NCBI GenBank assembly: GCA_026184295.1
Contig: JAHCJK010000012.1
Coordinates: forward strand, 1 to 59,168
Direction: 5' to 3'
Source: Planctomycetota bacterium
GTDB lineage: Bacteria; Planctomycetota; SZUA-567; H5-PLA8
DNA length: 59,168 nt
The position numbers and the translations under genes are program-made. Shown in pieces: positions 26,319 to 34,654 of the stretch. Below the pieces are notes generated by a model. The model made no database searches and was not told where the DNA came from. It saw only the letters and a list, made by a program, of their open reading frames with translations. Every line of letters starts with the position of its first letter. The stretch's first letter is position 1.

Positions 26319-27371
26319 ATGTCCACTACGCCTCTGATGGGTGCCGCACTGACCGGGGAAGTCGCCGAGCGCCTCATAAAGGAATATCTCGCGGCGCCGA
26401 TCACCGGGGTCACGTTCCTGCCGAGTGAACGCGAGCTGACGCAGCGGCTTTCGGTCTCGCGAACCACCGTGCGACGTGCGCTGCAGGCGTTGGAATCGGA
26501 CGGCTGGATTCGCGCGGAACAGGGTCGCGGCTACCGGCGACTGGTGCGGTTTCAAGGCTTGGGCTCGGGCAGCCGCATCGCCATGTTGCGCCCCGAAGAG
26601 CATCAAGGCATCAGCGACGAACTGGCGCATGCGCTTCAGGTACTCGCGCTACAGCGCGGGGCCCAGTTGCTTTCGCTGGGAACGCGGCAGGATCCGAAGG
26701 CCGTCGTGGCGGACCTCAAGTCGGCCGGCGTGTGGGGCACCATCGTCACGCTGGACGATTTCGCGCTGCATCAGGCGCTCGCCGATGCCGAACTGCCCTG
26801 CATCCTGGTCGATTGCGCGGGACGCCACGGTCCCCTCGATTCCATCAAGCAGGATAACTACGGGGGCGCGCTGATGGCCGCCGAGCACCTGCTCGACAAA
26901 GGTCACACGCGCATGGCCTGGTTCGGTCCCGTGCGCGCAAGCGCGCACAGCCTGGAGCGGTTCGCCGGCGCAACCGCGGCGTTGACCGCCCGGGGCCTGG
27001 CCTTTGAACCAGGCCTGGTGCCCGACCTCCGGCGCGATGCCCTAATCGAAGCCAAGGCGCTCCTTTCGTCGTCCCAGCGTCCAACCGCGGTGCTCGCCAT
27101 GTGGTCCGGCCACGCGCAGGCGCTTGCCCGCGCCGCCATGGAACTGGGGCTGAAGATCAACCGTGACCTGGATGTGGTCGGCTGGGCAGACAACCATCAA
27201 TACGCATCGCAATTCTCGTTGCTCTTCGCGGCCACCGGCCCGTTCCCGGTCATCACCTGGAGCATCGACGATCTCGCCCGCGTGGCCATCGAGCGCTTGG
27301 CCATCCGTCAGAAAGACCCCAAATCGCTGCCGCTCATGCTGACCCTTCCGTGTCACCTGCGGAACGGATGA
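26319..27371 (+). CDS. GntR-HTH / LacI-type sensor hybrid transcription regulator of the acetylation locus
   Basis: A 350-aa regulator. The GntR winged helix is clear (about 10-75): TGEVAERLIKEYLAAPITG, FLPSERELTQRLSVSRTTVRRALQALESDGWI. The sensor (about 85-345) shows PCILVDCAGRHGPLDSI, QDNYGGALMAAEHLLDKGHTRMAWFGPV and AVLAMWSGHAQALARAA. It lacks the GHRRIAFVR signature of regulators A-C (GHTRMAWFG instead), so it is a more distant relative. It is divergent from the MBOAT operon and 52 bp ahead of the Kelch gene in the same direction, so it probably controls both. GAGGG lies just upstream of the ATG. Confidence 0.9.
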   Translation: MSTTPLMGAALTGEVAERLIKEYLAAPITGVTFLPSERELTQRLSVSRTTVRRALQALESDGWIRAEQGRGYRRLVRFQGLGSGSRIAMLRPEEHQGISDELAHALQVLALQRGAQLLSLGTRQDPKAVVADLKSAGVWGTIVTLDDFALHQALADAELPCILVDCAGRHGPLDSIKQDNYGGALMAAEHLLDKGHTRMAWFGPVRASAHSLERFAGATAALTARGLAFEPGLVPDLRRDALIEAKALLSSSQRPTAVLAMWSGHAQALARAAMELGLKINRDLDVVGWADNHQYASQFSLLFAATGPFPVITWSIDDLARVAIERLAIRQKDPKSLPLMLTLPCHLRNG

Positions 27372-27423
27372 CGCCGAAAGGCAAATCGGCAGGATGACCC
27401 GCCGAATTCGAAGGGGCCTCCCC

Positions 27424-30099
27424 ATGCGCACAAATCCGGTCGAGATTTCCGTGGTGATCGTGGCGGCGGCGCTCGCCCTGACCGTATCGGCCGCATGCGA
27501 AGAACCCGCGTGGCTGGCGGAGCAGCTCAAGGACACGGCGCCCAACACGGTCAAGCTGCTCACCACGGAAAAGCACGGCGGGCGCATGTCGCCCGCCGTC
27601 CTTTGGGCCCCAGGCTTGAAGCGCTTGGTTCACCTCGGCGGCTGCGAAGGCGACGGCAAGCAGCGGCACTACGAGATCGAGCACTTCGATCCCGCCACGG
27701 GCCAGTGGACCAACGCCTACCCCAAGGGCGCGCCCTTTAAGGAGGCTTCCGGCGTCACCGACGCTCCGGGTCTTCCGATCCCTCGGGGCGGACGCATGAA
27801 GGTCGTGGACGGCCAGGGCGTCTCCCGCTGGCCCACCATCGGTAACTTCAGCGGGATGCTCCACCATCAGTACGCCTTCGATCCGGACGCCGGCCTCCTG
27901 TACGGCCAGGTGATGAACGAGACGCTTATCGTGGATATCTCCGCCAGCACCGTGGAATTGACCGAGGCCCGCGGTTTCAACAAGGGCGTCGAGATGGTCT
28001 GGGGATCGTTCTGCTTCGACCCGGTGAACAAAGAGGTCGTCTCGATCGGCGGCACCAGCTTCGAACCCTTCGGCACCCCCGGCACCTGGCTGTTCGACGT
28101 GAACGCGAAGAAGTGGCGGAAGGCCAAGGTCTCCACGCCGGAGATCGATGCGCTCGGCGCGCAGGCCGAGGCGGTCCGCTCCGCGTGCTGGACGCTGTTG
28201 AGCAGGTGCCGCAGCCGCTTCTTCATCACCGAGAGCGCCGAGGAGGCGAAGGTTCGCTTGTCCGGCGAAGGCGAAAGGCTCAAGGCGAGCCTGGCCGCGC
28301 TGGCCAAGGCCGTGGCCGAAGGCAAGTTGCCCGAGCGCATGAAGGCCGCGCTCGAACATGCCTCCGCGCGGCTGGCGGCGGCGCAGGCTTCGCTGGGTGG
28401 CGTGTCCGGCAAGCTCGACGGTGCGATGGACGCCGAGCTTCTCGCGGAACTGCAAGCCGCGCACCGCCTGCTTGAGGCCGTGACGCGTGACCTATCCCCC
28501 GAGCCTTGCGGCCGGGCGCATGCGCAGATGGCCTGGGACCCGCTGCACAAACAGATCGTGCTCTTTGGCGGCGACGGTCAGGACCGCACCTACGCGGACA
28601 CCTGGCTGTATGCGCCGGCGACGCGAACCTGGGAGCAGCGCTATCCGGAGCCTTCGCCGGCCCCGCGCAGTTGCCACCTTCTGGGTTGGCTACCGGATGC
28701 CAGGAAAATGGTGCTCGTTGGGGGGTACGACGAGAACAACAAGAAACTGCCGTTCGAGCAATGGACCTACGACGTGGGCGAAAACCGCTGGCAGTGCCTC
28801 GCGAGTTCCGGCACGGTCTGGGGCAGCAAGACGGTACCGGATCGCTTCAAAGATTTGAACGTGACCGGAGCGGTCGTGCCGGGGGACTTCGTTGTTTTAC
28901 TCGAGAAGTCGGGCAACTACGACGGCGTACGCCAGGTGTGGGGGCTCAAGATCGACTCCGGGAAGCCGACGACCAGCGCTGCGGGGCAGGGCGGTTCCGC
29001 GGCTGCGGTAAGCTTTGGCATTGGGCCCGATGAATTCGAGCGCAAAGCGAAAATCGAACCGGGGAACCCCGAAGCGTTCTTCAAGGCGCTGCCCGCCAAC
29101 ACGTGGATAAGCCTGCCAACCACGCCCTGTATGGCTCCGACCCGGGACTTTGGCACGACGCGCTACGATCCGATCCGCAAGCAGTTCCTCTGGTGGGGCG
29201 GCGGGCACGTGAACTATTTCGGGTGCGAGGTCAGCCACTACAGCGTCCGCTCCGGGTGCTGGACGGCCTCAAGCACGGCCGAGAACTACATGGAGCCCGG
29301 CGGCCAGTTTGCCATACACGCCGACGTCACCTTTCGCGACGCGCCGCAGATCCCCGTCCACGCCTACCAGTGCTACGCGTTCGATCAGCCCTCGGGACTG
29401 CTGCTGGTGAATGCGCACGGGAAGACGTTCATCTACGACCCCGTGTCGCGCCGCTGGTCGTGGCTGGAAGACGGGGCCACGAGCATCTGCGCCATTCGCG
29501 AGTCGGCCGAAGGGGCCATCACCTGCGGCAAAGGACCGGCCGGAACGAAGTTCATGCGCTTTGACGCCAAGCAGCGGAAGTGGGTCGACCTGCCCGCTCC
29601 GACCGGAGACAAACCGCCGACCGTCGGGTTCGGCTACGGCGATTACAGCGGCTTTTGCCCGGACGAGAAGCGCGGCTGCCTGTGGATCTTCGAACGGAAC
29701 GGCGTCTGGCGCTACGACCTCAAGAACGGCGACACCAAGAAGGTGGCCGGCAAGATCTCCGACGAGCAGGTGAAAGGGTACCTGCGTGACATGATCTACA
29801 TCCCCGAACTTGACCGCGTGATGTTCGAAAACCGCGAAAAGTCCACCCGCGACTTTCATCCATTCTGGAATCCGGAAAAGCTGACCTGGGAACGCGCCGC
29901 TTTGCCGGTCGTACGAGACGGCAAACCCGAACAGCCCGTGTTCAGCACCGGTCAAGGCTTCATGCGCGATCCCGAAACCAAGCTGCTATTCGTCAACGGT
30001 GGCCGGTTCGGGATGTATGCCGCAAGGCTGGACCCGGGTGCGCTCACGTTCGAACCGGCCCCGACCCCGGCGCCCGCCAAGGGGGGCGACGGGAAATAG
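27424..30099 (+). CDS. Exported double Kelch-propeller protein
   Basis: An 891-aa protein starting at the ATG at 27424 (AAGGGG 7 nt before it) with a signal peptide (MRTNPVEISVVIVAAALALTVSA, then ACEEP). Kelch blades recur: LKRLVHLGGCEGDG, FDPVNKEVVSIGGTS, WDPLHKQIVLFGGDGQDRTYADTWLY, PDARKMVLVGGYDE, YDPIRKQFLWWGGGH. The first propeller is interrupted by a helical, probably coiled-coil insertion (about 255-355, Ala/Glu/Leu-rich). The second half resembles the secreted protein at 8999-10153, including the GGGH blade. It lies between the regulator and the propeller gene at 30122 (22 bp away), likely one transcript. Function unknown; surface carbohydrate binding is possible. Confidence 0.8.
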   Translation: MRTNPVEISVVIVAAALALTVSAACEEPAWLAEQLKDTAPNTVKLLTTEKHGGRMSPAVLWAPGLKRLVHLGGCEGDGKQRHYEIEHFDPATGQWTNAYPKGAPFKEASGVTDAPGLPIPRGGRMKVVDGQGVSRWPTIGNFSGMLHHQYAFDPDAGLLYGQVMNETLIVDISASTVELTEARGFNKGVEMVWGSFCFDPVNKEVVSIGGTSFEPFGTPGTWLFDVNAKKWRKAKVSTPEIDALGAQAEAVRSACWTLLSRCRSRFFITESAEEAKVRLSGEGERLKASLAALAKAVAEGKLPERMKAALEHASARLAAAQASLGGVSGKLDGAMDAELLAELQAAHRLLEAVTRDLSPEPCGRAHAQMAWDPLHKQIVLFGGDGQDRTYADTWLYAPATRTWEQRYPEPSPAPRSCHLLGWLPDARKMVLVGGYDENNKKLPFEQWTYDVGENRWQCLASSGTVWGSKTVPDRFKDLNVTGAVVPGDFVVLLEKSGNYDGVRQVWGLKIDSGKPTTSAAGQGGSAAAVSFGIGPDEFERKAKIEPGNPEAFFKALPANTWISLPTTPCMAPTRDFGTTRYDPIRKQFLWWGGGHVNYFGCEVSHYSVRSGCWTASSTAENYMEPGGQFAIHADVTFRDAPQIPVHAYQCYAFDQPSGLLLVNAHGKTFIYDPVSRRWSWLEDGATSICAIRESAEGAITCGKGPAGTKFMRFDAKQRKWVDLPAPTGDKPPTVGFGYGDYSGFCPDEKRGCLWIFERNGVWRYDLKNGDTKKVAGKISDEQVKGYLRDMIYIPELDRVMFENREKSTRDFHPFWNPEKLTWERAALPVVRDGKPEQPVFSTGQGFMRDPETKLLFVNGGRFGMYAARLDPGALTFEPAPTPAPAKGGDGK

Positions 30100-30121
30100 G
30101 CCGCAAGGCCGCGTCAATTCG

Positions 30122-31261
30122 ATGCCGTCCGTCATGACCTGGAGGCTGCACGTGAACGTCGCATACCACGCCTACAAAAACTACAAGATGGCTTCGTCCG
30201 CCGAGACGGATGAGGAAAAGATGTCGCAAGTGTCCGCGCAGGAGGCCGCGCAGGCGCGCGAAAGCCTCTATTCTTTTGTCTCGATGGCCTACGACAAGAA
30301 GCGCAAGGTCCTCTTCCTGGGCACAACCCACCGCAACGGCGACATCCTGCTCGAATTCAATCCCCAGACCGGCGCGTTCACGTCCTGCGGATTCGGCAAG
30401 ACCGACATTTTCTGCCCCGGCCGGGACTCGAAGATTCACAAGGGATTGACGCTCGATCCCGACGGAGAAGCGCTCTACTTTGGCATCGCATCGCTTAGCC
30501 CGCTTTCGGATACCATCGGGAAGCCGGGCGGCGCGGTGGTGCGTTACGACATCGAGAAACGCGCCTTCACGTCGCTCGGTCGCCCGATTCTCGGCGATTA
30601 CATTCAAGGAACGTGCTTCGATTTCCACCGTGGCTTGGCCTATCTCTATACCGATCGGGGAAACTTCGGCGTCTACGATATGAAGAACCAGAAGTTGCGG
30701 CATCTGGAAGCCATGCAGTCCGCGCCGCACAACGGCTGCATTGACAGCGAAGGCGGTGTCTGGGGCACGCATTCGCCCGGCATGCAAGGCTTCTTCCGCT
30801 ACAACCCTGCCTCAGACCGGTTTGAATTCCCCAAGTGCGTGCTCCCGCACGCAAACTCGGCGGCCAACATCATGTATCCCGGCGCCGGGCCGGTGGACGG
30901 CTTCATCAACGGCGGCGACGGATTCCTTTACGTAGCAACTCCGCTTGGCGATTTTTACAGACTCGACCCACGCACCAGCGAACTGATGTACCTCGGCAAG
31001 CCGTTCTCGGACCGGCGTCTGCCGGGTGTGGCGATCGGCGACGACGGCTGGATTTACCTTTGCGGGGGCAAGACGCGCACGTCCATGCTCAGCCGCTATA
31101 GCCGCAAGGAGCAGCGCTTCGAATACCTCGGCGCGGTCGAACATCCCGACGGCACGCACCTGCATTACGCACACGAGATCGTTGTGGTGGATAAGACTCT
31201 ATTCATCGCGGAGACCGACAATCCGACGCGCAGCGGCTACCTTTGGGAATGCCAGGTCTGA
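30122..31261 (+). CDS. SMP-30/lyase-like beta-propeller protein
   Basis: A 379-aa protein; the ATG at 30122 is chosen because earlier in-frame starts lie inside the preceding gene, and 30134 is also possible. No signal peptide is seen; the N-terminus (VNVAYHAYKNYKMASSAETDEEKMSQ) is helical. The body repeats propeller-type strands: SMAYDKKRKVLFLGTTHRNGDI, LTLDPDGEALYFGIA, GCIDSEGGVWGTHSPGMQGFFRY, GFINGGDGFLYVATPLGDFYRLDP, VAIGDDGWIYLCGG, resembling SMP-30/gluconolactonase or virginiamycin-B-lyase-like folds. It follows the double Kelch gene by 22 bp. Substrate unknown. Confidence 0.72.
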   Translation: MPSVMTWRLHVNVAYHAYKNYKMASSAETDEEKMSQVSAQEAAQARESLYSFVSMAYDKKRKVLFLGTTHRNGDILLEFNPQTGAFTSCGFGKTDIFCPGRDSKIHKGLTLDPDGEALYFGIASLSPLSDTIGKPGGAVVRYDIEKRAFTSLGRPILGDYIQGTCFDFHRGLAYLYTDRGNFGVYDMKNQKLRHLEAMQSAPHNGCIDSEGGVWGTHSPGMQGFFRYNPASDRFEFPKCVLPHANSAANIMYPGAGPVDGFINGGDGFLYVATPLGDFYRLDPRTSELMYLGKPFSDRRLPGVAIGDDGWIYLCGGKTRTSMLSRYSRKEQRFEYLGAVEHPDGTHLHYAHEIVVVDKTLFIAETDNPTRSGYLWECQV

Positions 31262-31628
31262 TGTGCGCCATCCGGACATGGCAGATAATGCACCGGTAAA
31301 GAAACATGGTGAAATTGGTAAGGAGAAGGAGCACCTTTTTCGCTTATGAGAGCGTTTGGAGGGTAACGTACGAACTGCCTGACCACCTAGGTTCCGCAGG
31401 GCCAACAGCAGATTCCCATGCAGAAAGATGCATTTTACCCCCGCTTCTGCCCGCAACCGAAGGTTTCGCACGGCCTTATACCTCTGTATATGAAACGATG
31501 TGTGCAATCCCTCTGTTCCACGAAGCTCCTTCAAGTATAATGAAACTCACTCAGCAAGAAGGTTTTTCCTTGGACCCCCAAAAGTATGGTACTTCCGACT
31601 TGGCAAACCTGATCGAGGAGTTTTGTCT
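31262..31628 (+). promoter_or_regulatory. 367-bp intergenic region with a TATAAT box
   Basis: No gene is supported here; a short + strand frame lacks coding character. A perfect TATAAT (31536-31541) with no convincing -35 and the ribosome-binding site GAGGAG (31615-31620) point to a promoter for the transglutaminase-HEAT operon starting at 31629. Confidence 0.45.
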
Positions 31629-33170
31629 ATGCGCAATTGTGTAGTGACGAAAATCAAGAACCTCAGCTCAGGTGTCGAATTGCTCGCCGTATGCACGCTG
31701 ATCTGGTCCGTAGCTGGAGTCGCTGCCGGTGAGCCGTCCAAACCGGCGGAAGGACCGGAGGAAAAGCTGATCGCGCTGGCCAATGCCGGCCGTCTGGATG
31801 CGCTACTACCCGCGTATATAGATTTGCAGTGGCTGCGCCTGAAAGGGGATGCGGCCAGTCCCAAGCCCGAACCCAGTGCGCCGCCGGCAAAGTACCAGGT
31901 CTTTGCGGATTTCGCGCACAAGGCTGGCCTGCGAGGGCTGCCACCCATGAAGCCCTTGTCGCCAGCGGAGATTGAGCAACTGGAGAGCATCTTCAAGAAG
32001 CGTCCGCGGTTTCGCGACCGGTTCCTGCTGGCGCTGGACGGCGCCGTCGATCGCATGCCGGAAGCCGCTCGCATAGCGCTGAAGCTTTTCGAGAAGTATC
32101 CGCGCGAATCGGAGAACTTCGAGGATCTTGTCATTGCGTTCGCGGCCGTTTGGGACGATCCAATCCTGGTCAACGTTGAAAACCGGTGCTGCGTGCCGGA
32201 ACTCTGCAACAGCATATTGGACAAGAGGGGCGTCTACACGCAAGAGGTCGGTTCATACGAGGACTCGTTCGCGTGGTACACGAAGAACGCAAACCGAATG
32301 TGCCCTTGGTTCAAGATCATGCCGTGGCGGCTGCTGGTGTACCTGGTCGACGAATACAACCAGCCTTCCGACCGCGACTGGGTCTTGGACAAGCATAAAT
32401 TCAAACCCGACCTGGGAACGGTGTATTCGACGATTGTGTACGATCGCGGCAAGTTGAGCGGGCCGGGCAAGATCGCGGGCAAGCCGTATTCGCTGCCCAA
32501 TCTGTTGGAGTATGGCGGCGTCTGCCGCGATCAAGCGTATTACGCGCGAGCGGTCTGCCGTTCCTATGGCATGCCCGCGTACATGGCGACGGGCGAGGGA
32601 ACAAATGGCGGAGGTCACGCGTGGGTAGGCTGGATCACGCACGACGGCCGGGCCTTCAAACTCACGTCGCATGGCCGGTACGTGCAGCACAATTACTACA
32701 CCGCGGCGATTATTGACCCCAAGAGCGGACGCTACATTCTGGATTATCTGGTGGACCTTGAAGCGATGGGGATGAACAACGAAGCAGGATACGACCAGGC
32801 TGAAACGTATTATCGCGTATACCGCGAATTCGGCGACAAACTGAGCGACAAGACCCGCACGAATCTGGTCGTTGGCGCGGTGCGCAAGAACGCGTACCAC
32901 CGTTTGGCATGGCTGGCGGTGCAGGAGGCGCTGGCCAAAGGCGATCTTCCGCAGTCGCTGGCGTCGCAGCAGTGGGATTACCTGGTCTCGCAGTTCAATG
33001 AGGTCCCCGACTTCACATTCTCCATGATTCGCCCATTCAGCAAGATGTTCAAAACGTCTGCCGAGAGGAAAGGCTTTTATAACGCCGCTGCAAAAGTATT
33101 CGAAAAGCTGAAGCGCCCCGACCTGGTGAATCAGCTTCGCGAGGACGAGAAGAAGGCCGAAGGGGAGTAA
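31629..33170 (+). CDS. Exported transglutaminase-like protein
   Basis: A 513-aa protein. The ATG at 31629 follows GAGGAG by 8 nt and starts a signal-like segment (VELLAVCTLIWSVAGVAAGE). The central part has the transglutaminase-like core: Cys299 in EYGGVCRDQAYYARAVCRSYGMPA and His330 in GGGHAWVGWITHDG; the third residue of the triad is less clear. In bacteria this fold includes peptidases and amidases as well as cross-linking enzymes, so the chemistry is open. Flanking helical regions (about 40-170 and 400-513) are unassigned. First gene of a likely operon with the two HEAT-repeat genes (17 and 18 bp gaps). Confidence 0.82.
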   Translation: MRNCVVTKIKNLSSGVELLAVCTLIWSVAGVAAGEPSKPAEGPEEKLIALANAGRLDALLPAYIDLQWLRLKGDAASPKPEPSAPPAKYQVFADFAHKAGLRGLPPMKPLSPAEIEQLESIFKKRPRFRDRFLLALDGAVDRMPEAARIALKLFEKYPRESENFEDLVIAFAAVWDDPILVNVENRCCVPELCNSILDKRGVYTQEVGSYEDSFAWYTKNANRMCPWFKIMPWRLLVYLVDEYNQPSDRDWVLDKHKFKPDLGTVYSTIVYDRGKLSGPGKIAGKPYSLPNLLEYGGVCRDQAYYARAVCRSYGMPAYMATGEGTNGGGHAWVGWITHDGRAFKLTSHGRYVQHNYYTAAIIDPKSGRYILDYLVDLEAMGMNNEAGYDQAETYYRVYREFGDKLSDKTRTNLVVGAVRKNAYHRLAWLAVQEALAKGDLPQSLASQQWDYLVSQFNEVPDFTFSMIRPFSKMFKTSAERKGFYNAAAKVFEKLKRPDLVNQLREDEKKAEGE

Positions 33171-33187
33171 GCAATGGGCAGCTTGAT

Positions 33188-34636
33188 ATGAAACAAAGTA
33201 CTTTCCAAATAGGCGGCCGGACGGCTCTTCTGTGTTCCTTCCTGGTTATTGGGCTGACAGTTGGTTGCATCGTTTGGTCCAGCCGCCTGCAGCCCGTGAG
33301 AACAGAGGTGCCTGTACCGCCGCCACCGGCAGCGAAAGAGCCGGTTCTCCCTGAGGCATCGCAAGCACCGGTTCCGCAACATCCGCCTGAATGGATGGCA
33401 CCGCAAATTCGTGAGCCCGAGTTTGAGGGCAAGACAGTTGCTCAATGGACCGAGCAACTGAAATGGCCCGATACGGGCGCAAAAATATCAGCGTTGTTGG
33501 CCATTCGATCGCTCGCGCCTGGAGGGACGTCTGCGTTGACCGCGGTGGTAGCCGCCACCAAGGACAAACAGTGGGTGGTCCGAGCACGCGCAGCGCAGTG
33601 CCTGGGAGCCTTTGGTCCAGAGGCGCATGAGGCGGTTCCATCACTCAAGCGCCTTTTGCGTGACAGGGAAAATTTCCACGTGAACCAGGAGGCGATCTTG
33701 GCATTGGGCGCCATTGGTCCCGAGGCGCGTGTGGCCGCGGCAGAAATCAAGAGCTTCCTCTGGAACAGGGAATTCCACTCCGCCCCACAGGCCGCCGAAG
33801 CGCTCTGTCGCATCGGTGGGGAAGGCCCTGAGCATGTGTTGAAGCGCATAGATGCAAGCCTGGAAGACGGAGATTCCAGCACAGCAAGCAGCCTCATGCC
33901 GGCACTGCGGTTCGCAGGCCCCGGCGCGATTCCACACCTGGTTCGTTGGCTGGAGCCTGCGGTTGAGCGGGACACGGGCTTGGCCTGCGCAATCGTCAAG
34001 GTGCTCGGCTCTTTCGGGAAGGAAGCCCATGCAGCCTTGCCTCAACTAAAGAACTTGTCCAGCCCACTGAAGGCATATCTGTTGCTGTGCATCGATCCCG
34101 CTCAGGTTGACGCGGCACAAGTTGCACCTCAATTGATCGGCGATTTGGGAAAGGCCAGATATCAGGAGTTCGATGCCGCGGCGGATGCCCTGGTACTTTT
34201 GGGAAAACCAGGCTTAAAGGCCGTGCTGGATACCTTGAAAAATGGGAAGCCGTATCAGGACGTGTGGCTCTTTGATGCGCTCTCGAAATTCGGCCCAGAA
34301 GCCGCGGAAGCCGTTCCGCTTCTCCTGGAGAAGCTGAAGGTGGCGCAGGATGAACCCCGCGCCGCATGTATCAAAGCGCTGGGACGCATAGGTGCGCCTG
34401 CTAAAGGTGCTGTGTCCGCCCTCATGGCGGAAGTCTGCAATCCCAAATCGCCATGCCGCGCCCGTGCAGCCACGGCATTGGGCGGCATTGGAAAAGATGC
34501 ACGAGAGGCCATTCCCTCCCTGACGGCCGCGCTTGATAGCGACGATGAACTCCTGAAGCAGGAAGCACGGCGCGCGTTATCGCGAATTCGGCAGGCCAAC
34601 CCAGGGTCCACGGCAGTGCGGGACGAAGACTTTTGA
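33188..34636 (+). CDS. Exported or lipid-anchored HEAT-repeat protein
   Basis: A 482-aa protein with an N-terminal hydrophobic segment (TALLCSFLVIGLTVGCIVWSS), which could be a membrane anchor or, at TVGC, a lipoprotein signal. A Pro/Glu-rich linker (about 38-70) is followed by helical repeats of ~35-40 aa, for example VVRARAAQCLGAFGPEAHEAVPSL, VNQEAILALGAIGPEARVAAAEI and CRARAATALGGIGKDAREAIPSL, typical of HEAT/PBS-lyase-type repeats. Second gene of the transglutaminase operon and a shorter relative of the gene that follows. HEAT solenoids bind proteins, so a scaffold for its neighbours is plausible. Confidence 0.85.
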   Translation: MKQSTFQIGGRTALLCSFLVIGLTVGCIVWSSRLQPVRTEVPVPPPPAAKEPVLPEASQAPVPQHPPEWMAPQIREPEFEGKTVAQWTEQLKWPDTGAKISALLAIRSLAPGGTSALTAVVAATKDKQWVVRARAAQCLGAFGPEAHEAVPSLKRLLRDRENFHVNQEAILALGAIGPEARVAAAEIKSFLWNREFHSAPQAAEALCRIGGEGPEHVLKRIDASLEDGDSSTASSLMPALRFAGPGAIPHLVRWLEPAVERDTGLACAIVKVLGSFGKEAHAALPQLKNLSSPLKAYLLLCIDPAQVDAAQVAPQLIGDLGKARYQEFDAAADALVLLGKPGLKAVLDTLKNGKPYQDVWLFDALSKFGPEAAEAVPLLLEKLKVAQDEPRAACIKALGRIGAPAKGAVSALMAEVCNPKSPCRARAATALGGIGKDAREAIPSLTAALDSDDELLKQEARRALSRIRQANPGSTAVRDEDF

Positions 34637-34654
34637 TCGACGAGGATGCATCCG

